Source: Limnomonas spitsbergensis (lineage: Eukaryota > Chlorophyta > Chlorophyceae > Chlamydomonadales). Taken from it: a stretch of DNA of 64,000 bases. The notes under the pieces were generated by a model. It did not search any database. It had not been told where the DNA came from and was given only the letters and a program-made list of their open reading frames with translations. Both the position numbers and the translations under genes were made by a program. This document shows positions 1 to 15,000 of this stretch, in pieces. The DNA lies in NCBI GenBank assembly GCA_037349105.1, contig JAYJMM010000113.1, positions 5,580,001 to 5,644,000 on the forward strand, given 5' to 3'. Numbering within the stretch: position 1 is the first letter of the stretch; the number at the start of each line of letters is the position of its first letter.

Positions 1-3000
1 GAAACCATACACCCACGCACCTTTGCTCTCATGCACCCATGAAACCATGCACCCACGCACCTTTGCTCTCATGCACCCATGAAACCATGCACCCACGCAC
101 CTTTGCTCTCATGCACCCATGAAACCATACACCCACGCACCTATGCTCTCATGCACCCATGAAACCATGCATACACGCACCTTTGCTCTCATGCACCCAT
201 GAAACCATGCACCCACGCACCTTTGCTCTCATGCACCCATGAAACCATGCACCCACGCACCTTTGCTCTCATGCACCCATGAAACCATGCACCCATGCAC
301 CTTTGCTCTCATGCACCCATGAAACCATACACCCACGCACCTTTGCTCTCATGCACCCATGAAACCATGCACCCACGCACCTATGCTCTCATGCACCCAT
401 GAAACCATACACCCACGCACCTATGCTCTCATGCACCCATGAAACCATACACCCACGCACCTTTGCTCTCATGCACCCATGAAACCATACACCCACGCAC
501 CTATGCTCTCATGCACCCATGAAACCATGCACCCACGCACCTTTGCTCGCATGCACCCATGAAACCATACACCCACGCACCTATGCTCTCATGCACCCAT
601 GAAACCATGCACCCACGCACCTTTGCTCTCATGCACCCATGAAACCATGCACCCACGCACCTTTGCTCTCATGCACCCATGAAACCATACACCCACGCAC
701 CTTTGCTCTCATGCACCCATGAAACCATGCACCCACGCACCTTTGCTCTCATGCACCCATGAAACCATACACCCACGCACCTTTGCTCTCATGCACCCAT
801 GAAACCATGCACCCACGCACCTTTGCTCTCATGCACCCATGAAACCATGCACCCACGCACCTTTGCTCTCATGCACCCATGAAACCATACACCCACGCAC
901 CTATGCTCTCATGCACCCATGAAACCATGCACCCACGCACCTTTGCTCTCATGCACCCATGAAACCATGCACCCACGCACCTTTGCTCTCATGCACCCAT
1001 GAAACCATGCACCCACGCACCTTTGCTCTCATGCACCCATGAAACCATGCACCCACGCACCTTTGCTCTCATGCACCCATGAAACCATACACCCACGCAC
1101 CTTTGCTCTCATGCACCCATGAAACCATACACCCACGCATCTATGCTCTCATGCACCCATGAAACCATGCACCCACGCACCTTTGCTCTCATGCACCCAT
1201 GAAACCATGCACCCACGCACCTTTGCTCTCATGCACCCATGAAACCATGCACCCACGCACCTTTGCTCTCATGCACCCATGAAACCATACACCCACGCAC
1301 CTTTGCTCTCATGCACCCATGAAACCATACACCCACGCACCTTTGCTCTCATGCACCCATGAAACCATGCACCCACGCACCTTTGCTCTCATGCACCCAT
1401 GAAACCATGCACCCACGCACCTTTGCTCTCATGCACCCATGAAACCATACACCCACGCACCTATGCTCTCATGCACCCATGAAACCATGCACCCACGCAC
1501 CTTTGCTCTCATGCACCCATGAAACCATACACCCACGCACCTTTGCTCTCATGCACCCATGAAACCATGCACCCACGCACCTTTGCTCTCATGCACCCAT
1601 GAAACCATGCACCCACGCACCTTTGCTCTCATGCACCCATGAAACCATGCACCCACGCACCTTTGCTCTCATGCACCCATGAAACCATACACCCACGCAC
1701 CTATGCTCTCATGCACCCATGAAACCATGCACCCACGCACCTTTGCTCTCATGCACCCATGAAACCATACACCCACGCACCTATGCTCTCATGCACCCAT
1801 GAAACCATGCACCCACGCACCTTTGCTCTCATGCACCCATGAAACCATGCACCCACGCACCTTTGCTCTCATGCACCCATGAAACCATACACCCACGCAC
1901 CTTTGCTCTCATGCACCCATGAAACCATACACCCACGCATCTATGCTCTCATGCACCCATGAAACCATGCACCCACGCACCTTTGCTCTCATGCACCCAT
2001 GAAACCATGCACCCACGCACCTTTGCTCTCATGCACCCATGAAACCATGCACCCACGCACCTTTGCTCTCATGCACCCATGAAACCATACACCCACGCAC
2101 CTTTGCTCTCATGCACCCATGAAACCATACACCCACGCACCTTTGCTCTCATGCACCCATGAAACCATGCACCCACGCACCTTTGCTCTCATGCACCCAT
2201 GAAACCATGCACCCACGCACCTTTGCTCTCATGCACCCATGAAACCATGCATACACGCACCTTTGCTCTCATGCACCCATGAAACCATGCACCCACGCAC
2301 CTTTGCTCTCATGCACCCATGAAACCATGCACCCACGCACCTTTGCTCTCATGCACCCATGAAACCATGCACCCATGCACCTTTGCTCTCATGCACCCAT
2401 GAAACCATACACCCACGCACCTTTGCTCTCATGCACCCATGAAACCATGCACCCACGCACCTATGCTCTCATGCACCCATGAAACCATACACCCACGCAC
2501 CTTTGCTCTCATGCACCCATGAAACCATGCACCCACGCACCTTTGCTCTCATGCACCCATGAAACCATGCACCCACGCACCTTTGCTCTCATGCACCCAT
2601 GAAACCATACACCCACGCACCTTTGCTCTCATGCACCCATGAAACCATGCACCCACGCACCTTTGCTCTCATGCACCCATGAAACCATACACCCACGCAC
2701 CTTTGCTCGCATGCACCCATGAAACCATGCACCCACGCACCTTTGCTCTCATGCACCCATGAAACCATACACCCACGCACCTTTGCTCTCATGCACCCAT
2801 GAAACCATGCACCCACGCACCTTTGCTCTCATGCACCCATGAAACCATACACCCACGCACCTTTGCTCTCATGCACCCATGAAACCATACACCCACGCAC
2901 CTTTGCTCTCATGCACCCATGAAACCATACACCCACGCACCTTTGCTCTCATGCACCCATGAAACCATGCACCCACGCACCTTTGCTCTCATGCACCCAT

Positions 3001-6000
3001 GAAACCATGCACCCACGCACCTTTGCTCTCATGCACCCATGAAACCATACACCCACGCACCTTTGCTCTCATGCACCCATGAAACCATGCACCCACGCAC
3101 ATTTGCTCTCATGCACCCATGAAACCATACACCCACGCACCTATGCTCTCATGCACCCATGAAACCATACACCCACGCACCTTTGCTCTCATGCACCCAT
3201 GAAACCATGCACCCACGCACCTTTGCTCTCATGCACCCATGAAACCATACACCCACGCACCTTTGCTCTCATGCACCCATGAAACCATACACCCACGCAC
3301 CTTTGCTCTCATGCACCCATGAAACCATGCACCCACGCACCTTTGCTCTCATGCACCCATGAAACCATACACCCACGCACCTATGCTCTCATGCACCCAT
3401 GAAACCATACACCCACGCATCTATGCTCTCATGCACCCATGAAACCATGCACCCACGCACCTTTGCTCTCATGCACCCATGAAACCATGCACCCACGCAC
3501 CTTTGCTCTCATGCACCCATGAAACCATGCACCCACGCACCTTTGCTCTCATGCACCCATGAAACCATACACCCACGCACCTTTGCTCGCATGCACCCAT
3601 GAAACCATACACCCACGCACCTTTGCTCTCATGCACCCATGAAACCATGCACCCACGCACCTTTGCTCTCATGCACCCATGAAACCATGCACCCACGCAC
3701 CTTTGCTCTCATGCACCCATGAAACCATGCATACACGCACCTTTGCTCTCATGCACCCATGAAACCATGCACCCACGCACCTTTGCTCTCATGCACCCAT
3801 GAAACCATGCACCCACGCACCTTTGCTCTCATGCACCCATGAAACCATGCACCCATGCACCTTTGCTCTCATGCACCCATGAAACCATACACCCACGCAC
3901 CTTTGCTCTCATGCACCCATGAAACCATGCACCCACGCACCTATGCTCTCATGCACCCATGAAACCATACACCCACGCACCTTTGCTCTCATGCACCCAT
4001 GAAACCATGCACCCACGCACCTTTGCTCTCATGCACCCATGAAACCATGCACCCACGCACCTTTGCTCTCATGCACCCATGAAACCATACACCCACGCAC
4101 CTTTGCTCTCATGCACCCATGAAACCATGCACCCACGCACCTTTGCTCTCATGCACCCATGAAACCATACACCCACGCACCTTTGCTCGCATGCACCCAT
4201 GAAACCATGCACCCACGCACCTTTGCTCTCATGCACCCATGAAACCATACACCCACGCACCTTTGCTCTCATGCACCCATGAAACCATGCACCCACGCAC
4301 CTTTGCTCTCATGCACCCATGAAACCATACACCCACGCACCTTTGCTCTCATGCACCCATGAAACCATACACCCACGCACCTTTGCTCTCATGCACCCAT
4401 GAAACCATACACCCACGCACCTTTGCTCTCATGCACCCATGAAACCATGCACCCACGCACCTTTGCTCTCATGCACCCATGAAACCATGCACCCACGCAC
4501 CTTTGCTCTCATGCACCCATGAAACCATACACCCACGCACCTTTGCTCTCATGCACCCATGAAACCATGCACCCACGCACATTTGCTCTCATGCACCCAT
4601 GAAACCATACACCCACGCACCTATGCTCTCATGCACCCATGAAACCATACACCCACGCACCTTTGCTCTCATGCACCCATGAAACCATGCACCCACGCAC
4701 CTTTGCTCTCATGCACCCATGAAACCATACACCCACGCACCTTTGCTCTCATGCACCCATGAAACCATACACCCACGCACCTTTGCTCTCATGCACCCAT
4801 GAAACCATGCACCCACGCACCTTTGCTCTCATGCACCCATGAAACCATACACCCACGCACCTATGCTCTCATGCACCCATGAAACCATACACCCACGCAC
4901 ATATGCTCTCATGCACCCATGAAACCATGCACCCACGCACCTTTGCTCTCATGCACCCATGAAACCATACACCCACGCACCTTTGCTCTCATGCACCCAT
5001 GAAACCATGCACCCACGCACCTTTGCTCTCATGCACCCATGAAACCATGCACCCACGCACCTTTGCTCTCATGCACCCATGAAACCATGCACCTACGCAT
5101 CTATGCTCTCATGCACCCATGAAACCATGCACCCACGCACCTTTGCTCTCATGCACCCATGAAACCATGCACCCACGCACCTTTGCTCTCATGCACCCAT
5201 GAAACCATACACCCACGCACCTATGCTCTCATGCACCCATGAAACCATGCACCCACGCACCTTTGCTCTCATGCACCCATGAAACCATGCACCCACGCAC
5301 CTTTGCTCTCATGCACCCATGAAACCATGCACCCACGCACCTTTGCTCTCATGCACCCATGAAACCATACACCCACGCACCTTTGCTCTCATGCACCCAT
5401 GAAACCATACACCCACGCACCTTTGCTCTCATGCACCCATGAAACCATGCACCCACGCACCTTTGCTCTCATGCACCCATGAAACCATGCACCCACGCAC
5501 CTTTGCTCTCATGCACCCATGAAACCATACACCCACGCACCTATGCTCTCATGCACCCATGAAACCATGCATACACGCACCTTTGCTCTCATGCACCCAT
5601 GAAACCATGCACCCACGCACCTTTGCTCTCATGCACCCATGAAACCATGCACCCACGCACCTTTGCTCTCATGCACCCATGAAACCATGCACCCATGCAC
5701 CTTTGCTCTCATGCACCCATGAAACCATACACCCACGCACCTTTGCTCTCATGCACCCATGAAACCATGCACCCACGCACCTATGCTCTCATGCACCCAT
5801 GAAACCATACACCCACGCACCTATGCTCTCATGCACCCATGAAACCATACACCCACGCACCTATGCTCTCATGCACCCATGAAACCATGCACCCACGCAC
5901 CTTTGCTCGCATGCACCCATGAAACCATACACCCACGCACCTATGCTCTCATGCACCCATGAAACCATGCACCCACGCACCTTTGCTCTCATGCACCCAT

Positions 6001-9000
6001 GAAACCATGCACCCACGCACCTTTGCTCTCATGCACCCATGAAACCATACACCCACGCACCTTTGCTCTCATGCACCCATGAAACCATGCACCCACGCAC
6101 CTTTGCTCTCATGCACCCATGAAACCATACACCCACGCACCTTTGCTCTCATGCACCCATGAAACCATGCACCCACGCACCTTTGCTCTCATGCACCCAT
6201 GAAACCATGCACCCACGCACCTTTGCTCTCATGCACCCATGAAACCATACACCCACGCACCTATGCTCTCATGCACCCATGAAACCATGCACCCACGCAC
6301 CTTTGCTCTCATGCACCCATGAAACCATACACCCACGCACCTATGCTCTCATGCACCCATGAAACCATGCACCCACGCACCTTTGCTCTCATGCACCCAT
6401 GAAACCATGCACCCACGCACCTTTGCTCTCATGCACCCATGAAACCATACACCCACGCACCTTTGCTCTCATGCACCCATGAAACCATACACCCACGCAT
6501 CTATGCTCTCATGCACCCATGAAACCATGCACCCACGCACCTTTGCTCTCATGCACCCATGAAACCATGCACCCACGCACCTTTGCTCTCATGCACCCAT
6601 GAAACCATGCACCCACGCACCTTTGCTCTCATGCACCCATGAAACCATGCACCCACGCACCTTTGCTCTCATGCACCCATGAAACCATACACCCACGCAC
6701 CTTTGCTCTCATGCACCCATGAAACCATGCACCCACGCACCTTTGCTCTCATGCACCCATGAAACCATGCACCCACGCACCTTTGCTCTCATGCACCCAT
6801 GAAACCATGCACCCACGCACCTTTGCTCTCATGCACCCATGAAACCATACACCCACGCACCTATGCTCTCATGCACCCATGAAACCATACACCCACGCAC
6901 CTTTGCTCTCATGCACCCATGAAACCATGCACCCACGCACCTTTGCTCTCATGCACCCATGAAACCATGCACCCACGCACCTTTGCTCTCATGCACCCAT
7001 GAAACCATACACCCACGCACCTTTGCTCTCATGCACCCATGAAACCATACACCCACGCACCTTTGCTCTCATGCACCCATGAAACCATGCACCCACGCAC
7101 CTTTGCTCTCATGCACCCATGAAACCATGCACCCACGCACCTTTGCTCTCATGCACCCATGAAACCATGCACCCACACACCTTTGCTCTCATGCACCCAT
7201 GAAACCATACACCCACGCACCTATGCTCTCATGCACCCATGAAACCATACACCCACGCACCTTTGCTCTCATGCACCCATGAAACCATGCACCCACGCAC
7301 CTTTGCTCTCATGCACCCATGAAACCATGCACCCACGCACCTTTGCTCTCATGCACCCATGAAACCATGCACCCACGCACCTTTGCTCTCATGCACCCAT
7401 GAAACCATGCACCCACGCACCTTTGCTCTCATGCACCCATGAAACCATGCACCCACGCACCTTTGCTCTCATGCACCCATGAAACCATACACCCACGCAC
7501 CTTTGCTCTCATGCACCCATGAAACCATACACCCACGCACCTTTGCTCTCATGCACCCATGAAACCATACACCCACGCACCTTTGCTCTCATGCACCCAT
7601 GAAACCATACACCCACGCACCTTTGCTCTCATGCACCCATGAAACCATACACCCACGCACCTTTGCTCTCATGCACCCATGAAACCATACACCCACGCAC
7701 CTTTGCTCTCATGCACCCATGAAACCATGCACCCACGCACCTTTGCTCTCATGCACCCATGAAACCATGCACCCACGCACCTTTGCTCTCATGCACCCAT
7801 GAAACCATACACCCACGCACCTTTGCTCTCATGCACCCATGAAACCATGCACCCACGCACCTTTGCTCTCATGCACCCATGAAACCATGCACCCACGCAC
7901 CTTTGCTCTCATGCACCCATGAAACCATGCACCCACGCACCTTTGCTCTCATGCACCCATGAAACCATGCACCCACGCACCTTTGCTCTCATGCACTCAT
8001 GAAACCATGCACCCACGCACCTTTGCTCTCATGCACCCATGAAACCATGCACCCATGCACCTTTGCTCTCATGCACCCATGAAACCATACACCCACGCAC
8101 CTTTGCTCTCATGCACCCATGAAACCATGCACCCACGCACCTATGCTCTCATGCACCCATGAAACCATACACCCACGCACCTATGCTCTCATGCACCCAT
8201 GAAACCATACACCCACGCACCTTTGCTCTCATGCACCCATGAAACCATACACCCACGCACCTATGCTCTCATGCACCCATGAAACCATGCACCCACGCAC
8301 CTTTGCTCTCATGCACCCATGAAACCATACACCCACGCACCTTTGCTCTCATGCACCCATGAAACCATACACCCACGCACCTTTGCTCTCATGCACCCAT
8401 GAAACCATGCACCCACGCACCTTTGCTCTCATGCACCCATGAAACCATGCACCCACGCACCTTTGCTCTCATGCACCCATGAAACCATGCACCCACGCAC
8501 CTTTGCTCTCATGCACCCATGAAACCATACACCCACGCACCTATGCTCTCATGCACCCATGAAACCATACACCCACGCACCTTTGCTCTCATGCACCCAT
8601 GAAACCATGCACCCACGCACCTTTGCTCTCATGCACCCATGAAACCATGCACCCACGCACCTTTGCTCTCATGCACCCATGAAACCATACACCCACGCAC
8701 CTTTGCTCTCATGCACCCATGAAACCATACACCCACGCACCTTTGCTCTCATGCACCCATGAAACCATGCACCCACGCACCTTTGCTCTCATGCACCCAT
8801 GAAACCATGCACCCACGCACCTTTGCTCTCATGCACCCATGAAACCATGCACCCACACACCTTTGCTCTCATGCACCCATGAAACCATACACCCACGCAC
8901 CTATGCTCTCATGCACCCGTGAAACCATACACCCACGCACCTTTGCTCTCATGCACCCATGAAACCATGCACCCACGCACCTTTGCTCTCATGCACCCAT

Positions 9001-12000
9001 GAAACCATGCACCCACGCACCTTTGCTCTCATGCACCCATGAAACCATGCACCCACGCACCTTTGCTCTCATGCACCCATGAAACCATGCACCCACGCAC
9101 CTTTGCTCTCATGCACCCATGAAACCATGCACCCACGCACCTTTGCTCTCATGCACCCATGAAACCATACACCCACGCACCTTTGCTCTCATGCACCCAT
9201 GAAACCATACACCCACGCACCTTTGCTCTCATGCACCCATGAAACCATACACCCACGCACCTTTGCTCTCATGCACCCATGAAACCATACACCCACGCAC
9301 CTTTGCTCTCATGCACCCATGAAACCATACACCCACGCACCTTTGCTCTCATGCACCCATGAAACCATACACCCACGCACCTTTGCTCTCATGCACCCAT
9401 GAAACCATGCACCCACGCACCTTTGCTCTCATGCACCCATGAAACCATGCACCCACGCACCTTTGCTCTCATGCACCCATGAAACCATACACCCACGCAC
9501 CTTTGCTCTCATGCACCCATGAAACCATGCACCCACGCACCTTTGCTCTCATGCACCCATGAAACCATGCACCCACGCACCTTTGCTCTCATGCACCCAT
9601 GAAACCATGCACCCACGCACCTTTGCTCTCATGCACCCATGAAACCATGCACCCACGCACCTTTGCTCTCATGCACTCATGAAACCATGCACCCACGCAC
9701 CTTTGCTCTCATGCACCCATGAAACCATACACCCACGCATCTATGCTCTCATGCACCCATGAAACCATACACCCACGCACCTTTGCTCTCATGCACCCAT
9801 GAAACCATGCACCCACGCACCTTTGCTCTCATGCACCCATGAAACCATGCACCCACGCACCTTTGCTCTCATGCACCCATGAAACCATACACCTTTGCTC
9901 TCATGCACCCATGAAACCATGCACCCACGCACCTTTGCTCTCATGCACCCATGAAACCATGCACCCATGCACCTTTGCTCTCATGCACCCATGAAACCAT
10001 GCACCCACGCACCTTTGCTCTCATGCACCCATGAAACCATACACCCACGCACCTATGCTCTCATGCACCCATGAAACCATGCACCCACGCACCTTTGCTC
10101 TCATGCACCCATGAAACCATGCACCCACGCACCTTTGCTCTCATGCACCCATGAAACCATGCACCCACGCACCTTTGCTCTCATGCACCCATGAAACCAT
10201 GCATCCCCCCCCTTGCTCTCATGCACCCATGAAACCATACACCCACGCACCTTTGCTCTCATGCACCCATGAAACCATACACCCACGCACCTTTGCTCCC
10301 ATGTACCCATGAAACCATGCACCCACGCACCTTTGCTCTCATGCACCCATGAAACCATGCACCCACGCACCTTTGCTCTCATGCACCCATGAAACCATAC
10401 ACCCACGCACCTTTGCTCTCATGCACCCATGAAACCATACACCCACGCACCTATGCTCTCATGCACCCATGAAACCATACACCCACGCACCTTTGCTCTC
10501 ATGCACCCATGAAACCATACACCCACGCACCTATGCTCTCATGCACCCATGAAACCATACACCCACGCACCTTTGCTCTCATGCACCCATGAAACCATGC
10601 ACCCACGCACCTATGCTCTCATGCACCCATGAAACCATGCACCCACGCACCTATGCTCTCATGCACCCATGAAACCATACACCCACGCACCTATGCTCTC
10701 ATGCACCCATGAAACCATACACCCACGCACCTATGCTCTCATGCACCCATGAAACCATACACCCACGCACCTTTGCTCTCATGCACCCATGAAACCATAC
10801 ACCCACGCACCTATGCTCTCATGCACCCATGAAACCATGCACCCACGCACCTTTGCTCTCATGCACCCATGAAACCATACACCCACGCACCTTTGCTCTC
10901 ATGCACCCATGAAACCATACACCCACGCACCTTTGCTCTCATGCACCCATGAAACCATACACCCACGCACCTATGCTCTCATGCACCCATGAAACCATGC
11001 ACCCACGCACCTTTGCTCTCATGCACCCATGAAACCATGCACCCACGCACCTTTGCTCTCATGCACCCATGAAACCATACACCCACGCACCTTTGCTCTC
11101 ATGCACCCATGAAACCATACACCCACGCACCTATGCTCTCATGCACCCATGAAACCATGCACCCACGCACCTATGCTCTCATGCACCCATGAAACCATAC
11201 ACCCACGCACCTTTGCTCTCATGCACCCATGAAACCATACACCCACGCACCTTTGCTCTCATGCACCCATGAAACCATACACCCACGCACCTTTGCTCTC
11301 ATGCACCCATGAAACCATACACCCACGCACCTTTGCTCTCATGCACCCATGAAACCATGCACCCACGCACCTTTGCTCTCATGCACCCATGAAACCATGC
11401 ACCCACGCACCTATGCTCTCATGCACCCATGAAACCATGCACCCATGCACCTTTGCTCTCATGCACCCATGAAACCATGCACCCACGCACCTTTGCTCTC
11501 ATGCACCCATGAAACCATACACCCACGCACCTTTGCTCTCATGCACCCATGAAACCATACACCCACGCACCTTTGCTCTCATGCACCCATGAAACCATAC
11601 ACCCACGCACCTTTGCTCTCATGCACCCATGAAACCATACACCCACGCACCTTTGCTCTCATGCACCCATGAAACCATACACCCACGCACCTTTGCTCTC
11701 ATGCACCCATGAAACCATACACCCACGCACCTTTGCTCTCATGCACCCATGAAACCATGCACCCACGCACCTTTGCTCTCATGCACCCATGAAACCATGC
11801 ACCCACGCACCTATGCTCTCATGCACCCATGAAACCATGCACCCATGCACCTTTGCTCTCATGCACCCATGAAACCATGCACCCACGCACCTTTGCTCTC
11901 ATGCACCCATGAAACCATACACCCACGCACCTTTGCTCTCATGCACCCATGAAACCATACACCCACGCACCTTTGCTCTCATGCACCCATGAAACCATAC

Positions 12001-15000
12001 ACCCACGCACCTTTGCTCTCATGCACCCATGAAACCATACACCCACGCACCTTTGCTCTCATGCACCCATGAAACCATGCACCCACGCACCTTTGCTCTC
12101 ATGCACCCATGAAACCATACACCCACGCACCTTTGCTCTCATGCACCCATGAAACCATACACCCACGCACCTTTGCTCTCATGCACCCATGAAACCATGC
12201 ACCCACGCACCTTTGCTCTCATGCACCCATGAAACCATACACCCACGCACCTTTGCTCTCATGCACCCATGAAACCATACACCCACGCACCTATGCTCTC
12301 ATGCACCCATGAAACCATGCACCCACGCACCTTTGCTCTCATGCACCCATGAAACCATGCACCCACGCACCTTTGCTCTCATGCACCCATGAAACCATAC
12401 ACCCACGCACCTTTGCTCTCATGCACCCATGAAACCATGCATCCACGCACCTATGCTCTCATGCACCCATGAAACCATACACCCACGCACCTATGCTCTC
12501 ATGCACCCATGAAACCATACACCCACGCACCTATGCTCTCATGCACCCATGAAACCATACACCCACGCACCTTTGCTCTCATGCACCCATGAAACCATGC
12601 ACCCACGCACCTTTGCTCTCATGCACCCATGAAACCATGCACCCACGCACCTTTGCTCTCATGCACCCATGAAACCATGCATCCACGCACCTTTGCTCTC
12701 ATGCACCCATGAAACCATGCACCCACGCACCTATGCTCTCATGCACCCATGAAACCATGCACCCACGCACCTTTGCTCTCATGCACCCATGAAACCATAC
12801 ACCCACGCACCTTTGCTCTCATGCACCCATGAAACCATGCACCCACGCACCTTTGCTCTCATGCACCCATGAAACCATGCACCCACGCACCTTTGCTCTC
12901 ATGCACCCATGAAACCATACACCCACGCACCTTTGCTCTCATGCACCCATGAAACCATACACCCACGCACCTATGCTCTCATGCACCCATGAAACCATAC
13001 ACCCACGCACCTATGCTCTCATGCACCCATGAAACCATACACCCACGCACCTTTGCTCTCATGCACCCATGAAACCATACACCCACGCACATATGCTCTC
13101 ATGCACCCATGAAACCATGCACCCACGCACCTTTGCTCTCATGCACCCATGAAACCATGCACCCACGCACCTATGCTCTCATGCACCCATGAAACCATGC
13201 ACCCACGCACCTATGCTCTCATGCACCCATGAAACCATGCACCCACGCACCTTTGCTCTCATGCACCCATGAAACCATACACCCACGCACCTTTGCTCTC
13301 ATGCACCCATGAAACCATACACCCACGCACCTTTGCTCTCATGCACCCATGAAACCATACACCCACGCACCTATGCTCTCATGCACCCATGAAACCATGC
13401 ACCCACGCACCTTTGCTCTCATGCACCCATGAAACCATGCACCCACGCACCTTTGCTCTCATGCACCCATGAAACCATACACCCACGCACCTTTGCTCTC
13501 ATGCACCCATGAAACCATACACCCACGCACCTTTGCTCTCATGCACCCATGAAACCATACACCCACGCACCTTTGCTCTCATGCACCCATGAAACCATGC
13601 ACCCACGCACCTTTGCTCTCATGCACCCATGAAACCATGCACCCACGCACCTATGCTCTCATGCACCCATGAAACCATGCACCCATGCACCTTTGCTCTC
13701 ATGCACCCATGAAACCATACACCCACGCACCTTTGCTCTCATGCACCCATGAAACCATACACCCACGCACCTTTGCTCTCATGCACCCATGAAACCATAC
13801 ACCCACGCACCTTTGCTCTCATGCACCCATGAAACCATACACCCACGCACCTTTGCTCTCATGCACCCATGAAACCATACACCCACGCACCTTTGCTCTC
13901 ATGCACCCATGAAACCATACACCCACGCACCTTTGCTCTCATGCACCCATGAAACCATACACCCACGCACCTTTGCTCTCATGCACCCATGAAACCATGC
14001 ACCCACGCACCTTTGCTCTCATGCACCCATGAAACCATACACCCACGCACCTTTGCTCTCATGCACCCATGAAACCATACACCCACGCACCTTTGCTCTC
14101 ATGCACCCATGAAACCATGCACCCACGCACCTTTGCTCTCATGCACCCATGAAACCATACACCCACGCACCTATGCTCTCATGCACCCATGAAACCATAC
14201 ACCCACGCACCTTTGCTCTCATGCACCCATGAAACCATGCACCCACGCACCTTTGCTCTCATGCACCCATGAAACCATGCACCCACGCACCTTTGCTCTC
14301 ATGCACCCATGAAACCATACACCCACGCACCTTTGCTCTCATGCACCCATGAAACCATACACCCACGCACCTATGCTCTCATGCACCCATGAAACCATAC
14401 ACCCACGCACCTATGCTCTCATGCACCCATGAAACCATACACCCACGCACCTTTGCTCTCATGCACCCATGAAACCATACACCCACGCACCTATGCTCTC
14501 ATGCACCCATGAAACCATGCACCCACGCACCTTTGCTCTCATGCACCCATGAAACCATGCACCCACGCACCTATGCTCTCATGCACCCATGAAACCATGC
14601 ACCCACGCACCTATGCTCTCATGCACCCATGAAACCATGCACCCACGCACCTTTGCTCTCATGCACCCATGAAACCATACACCCACGCACCTTTGCTCTC
14701 ATGCACCCATGAAACCATACACCCACGCACCTTTGCTCTCATGCACCCATGAAACCATACACCCACGCACCTATGCTCTCATGCACCCATGAAACCATGC
14801 ACCCACGCACCTTTGCTCTCATGCACCCATGAAACCATGCACCCACGCACCTTTGCTCTCATGCACCCATGAAACCATACACCCACGCACCTTTGCTCTC
14901 ATGCACCCATGAAACCATACACCCACGCACCTATGCTCTCATGCACCCATGAAACCATGCACCCACGCACCTTTGCTCTCATGCACCCATGAAACCATAC

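Noticed and set aside
1..10406. Minus-strand frames of 75-101 codons (GAWFHGCMRAKVRG-like) in the satellite
   Set aside because: They arise because the 40-bp period gives an open frame until a variant unit creates a stop. They have no flanking signals and no independent coding evidence.
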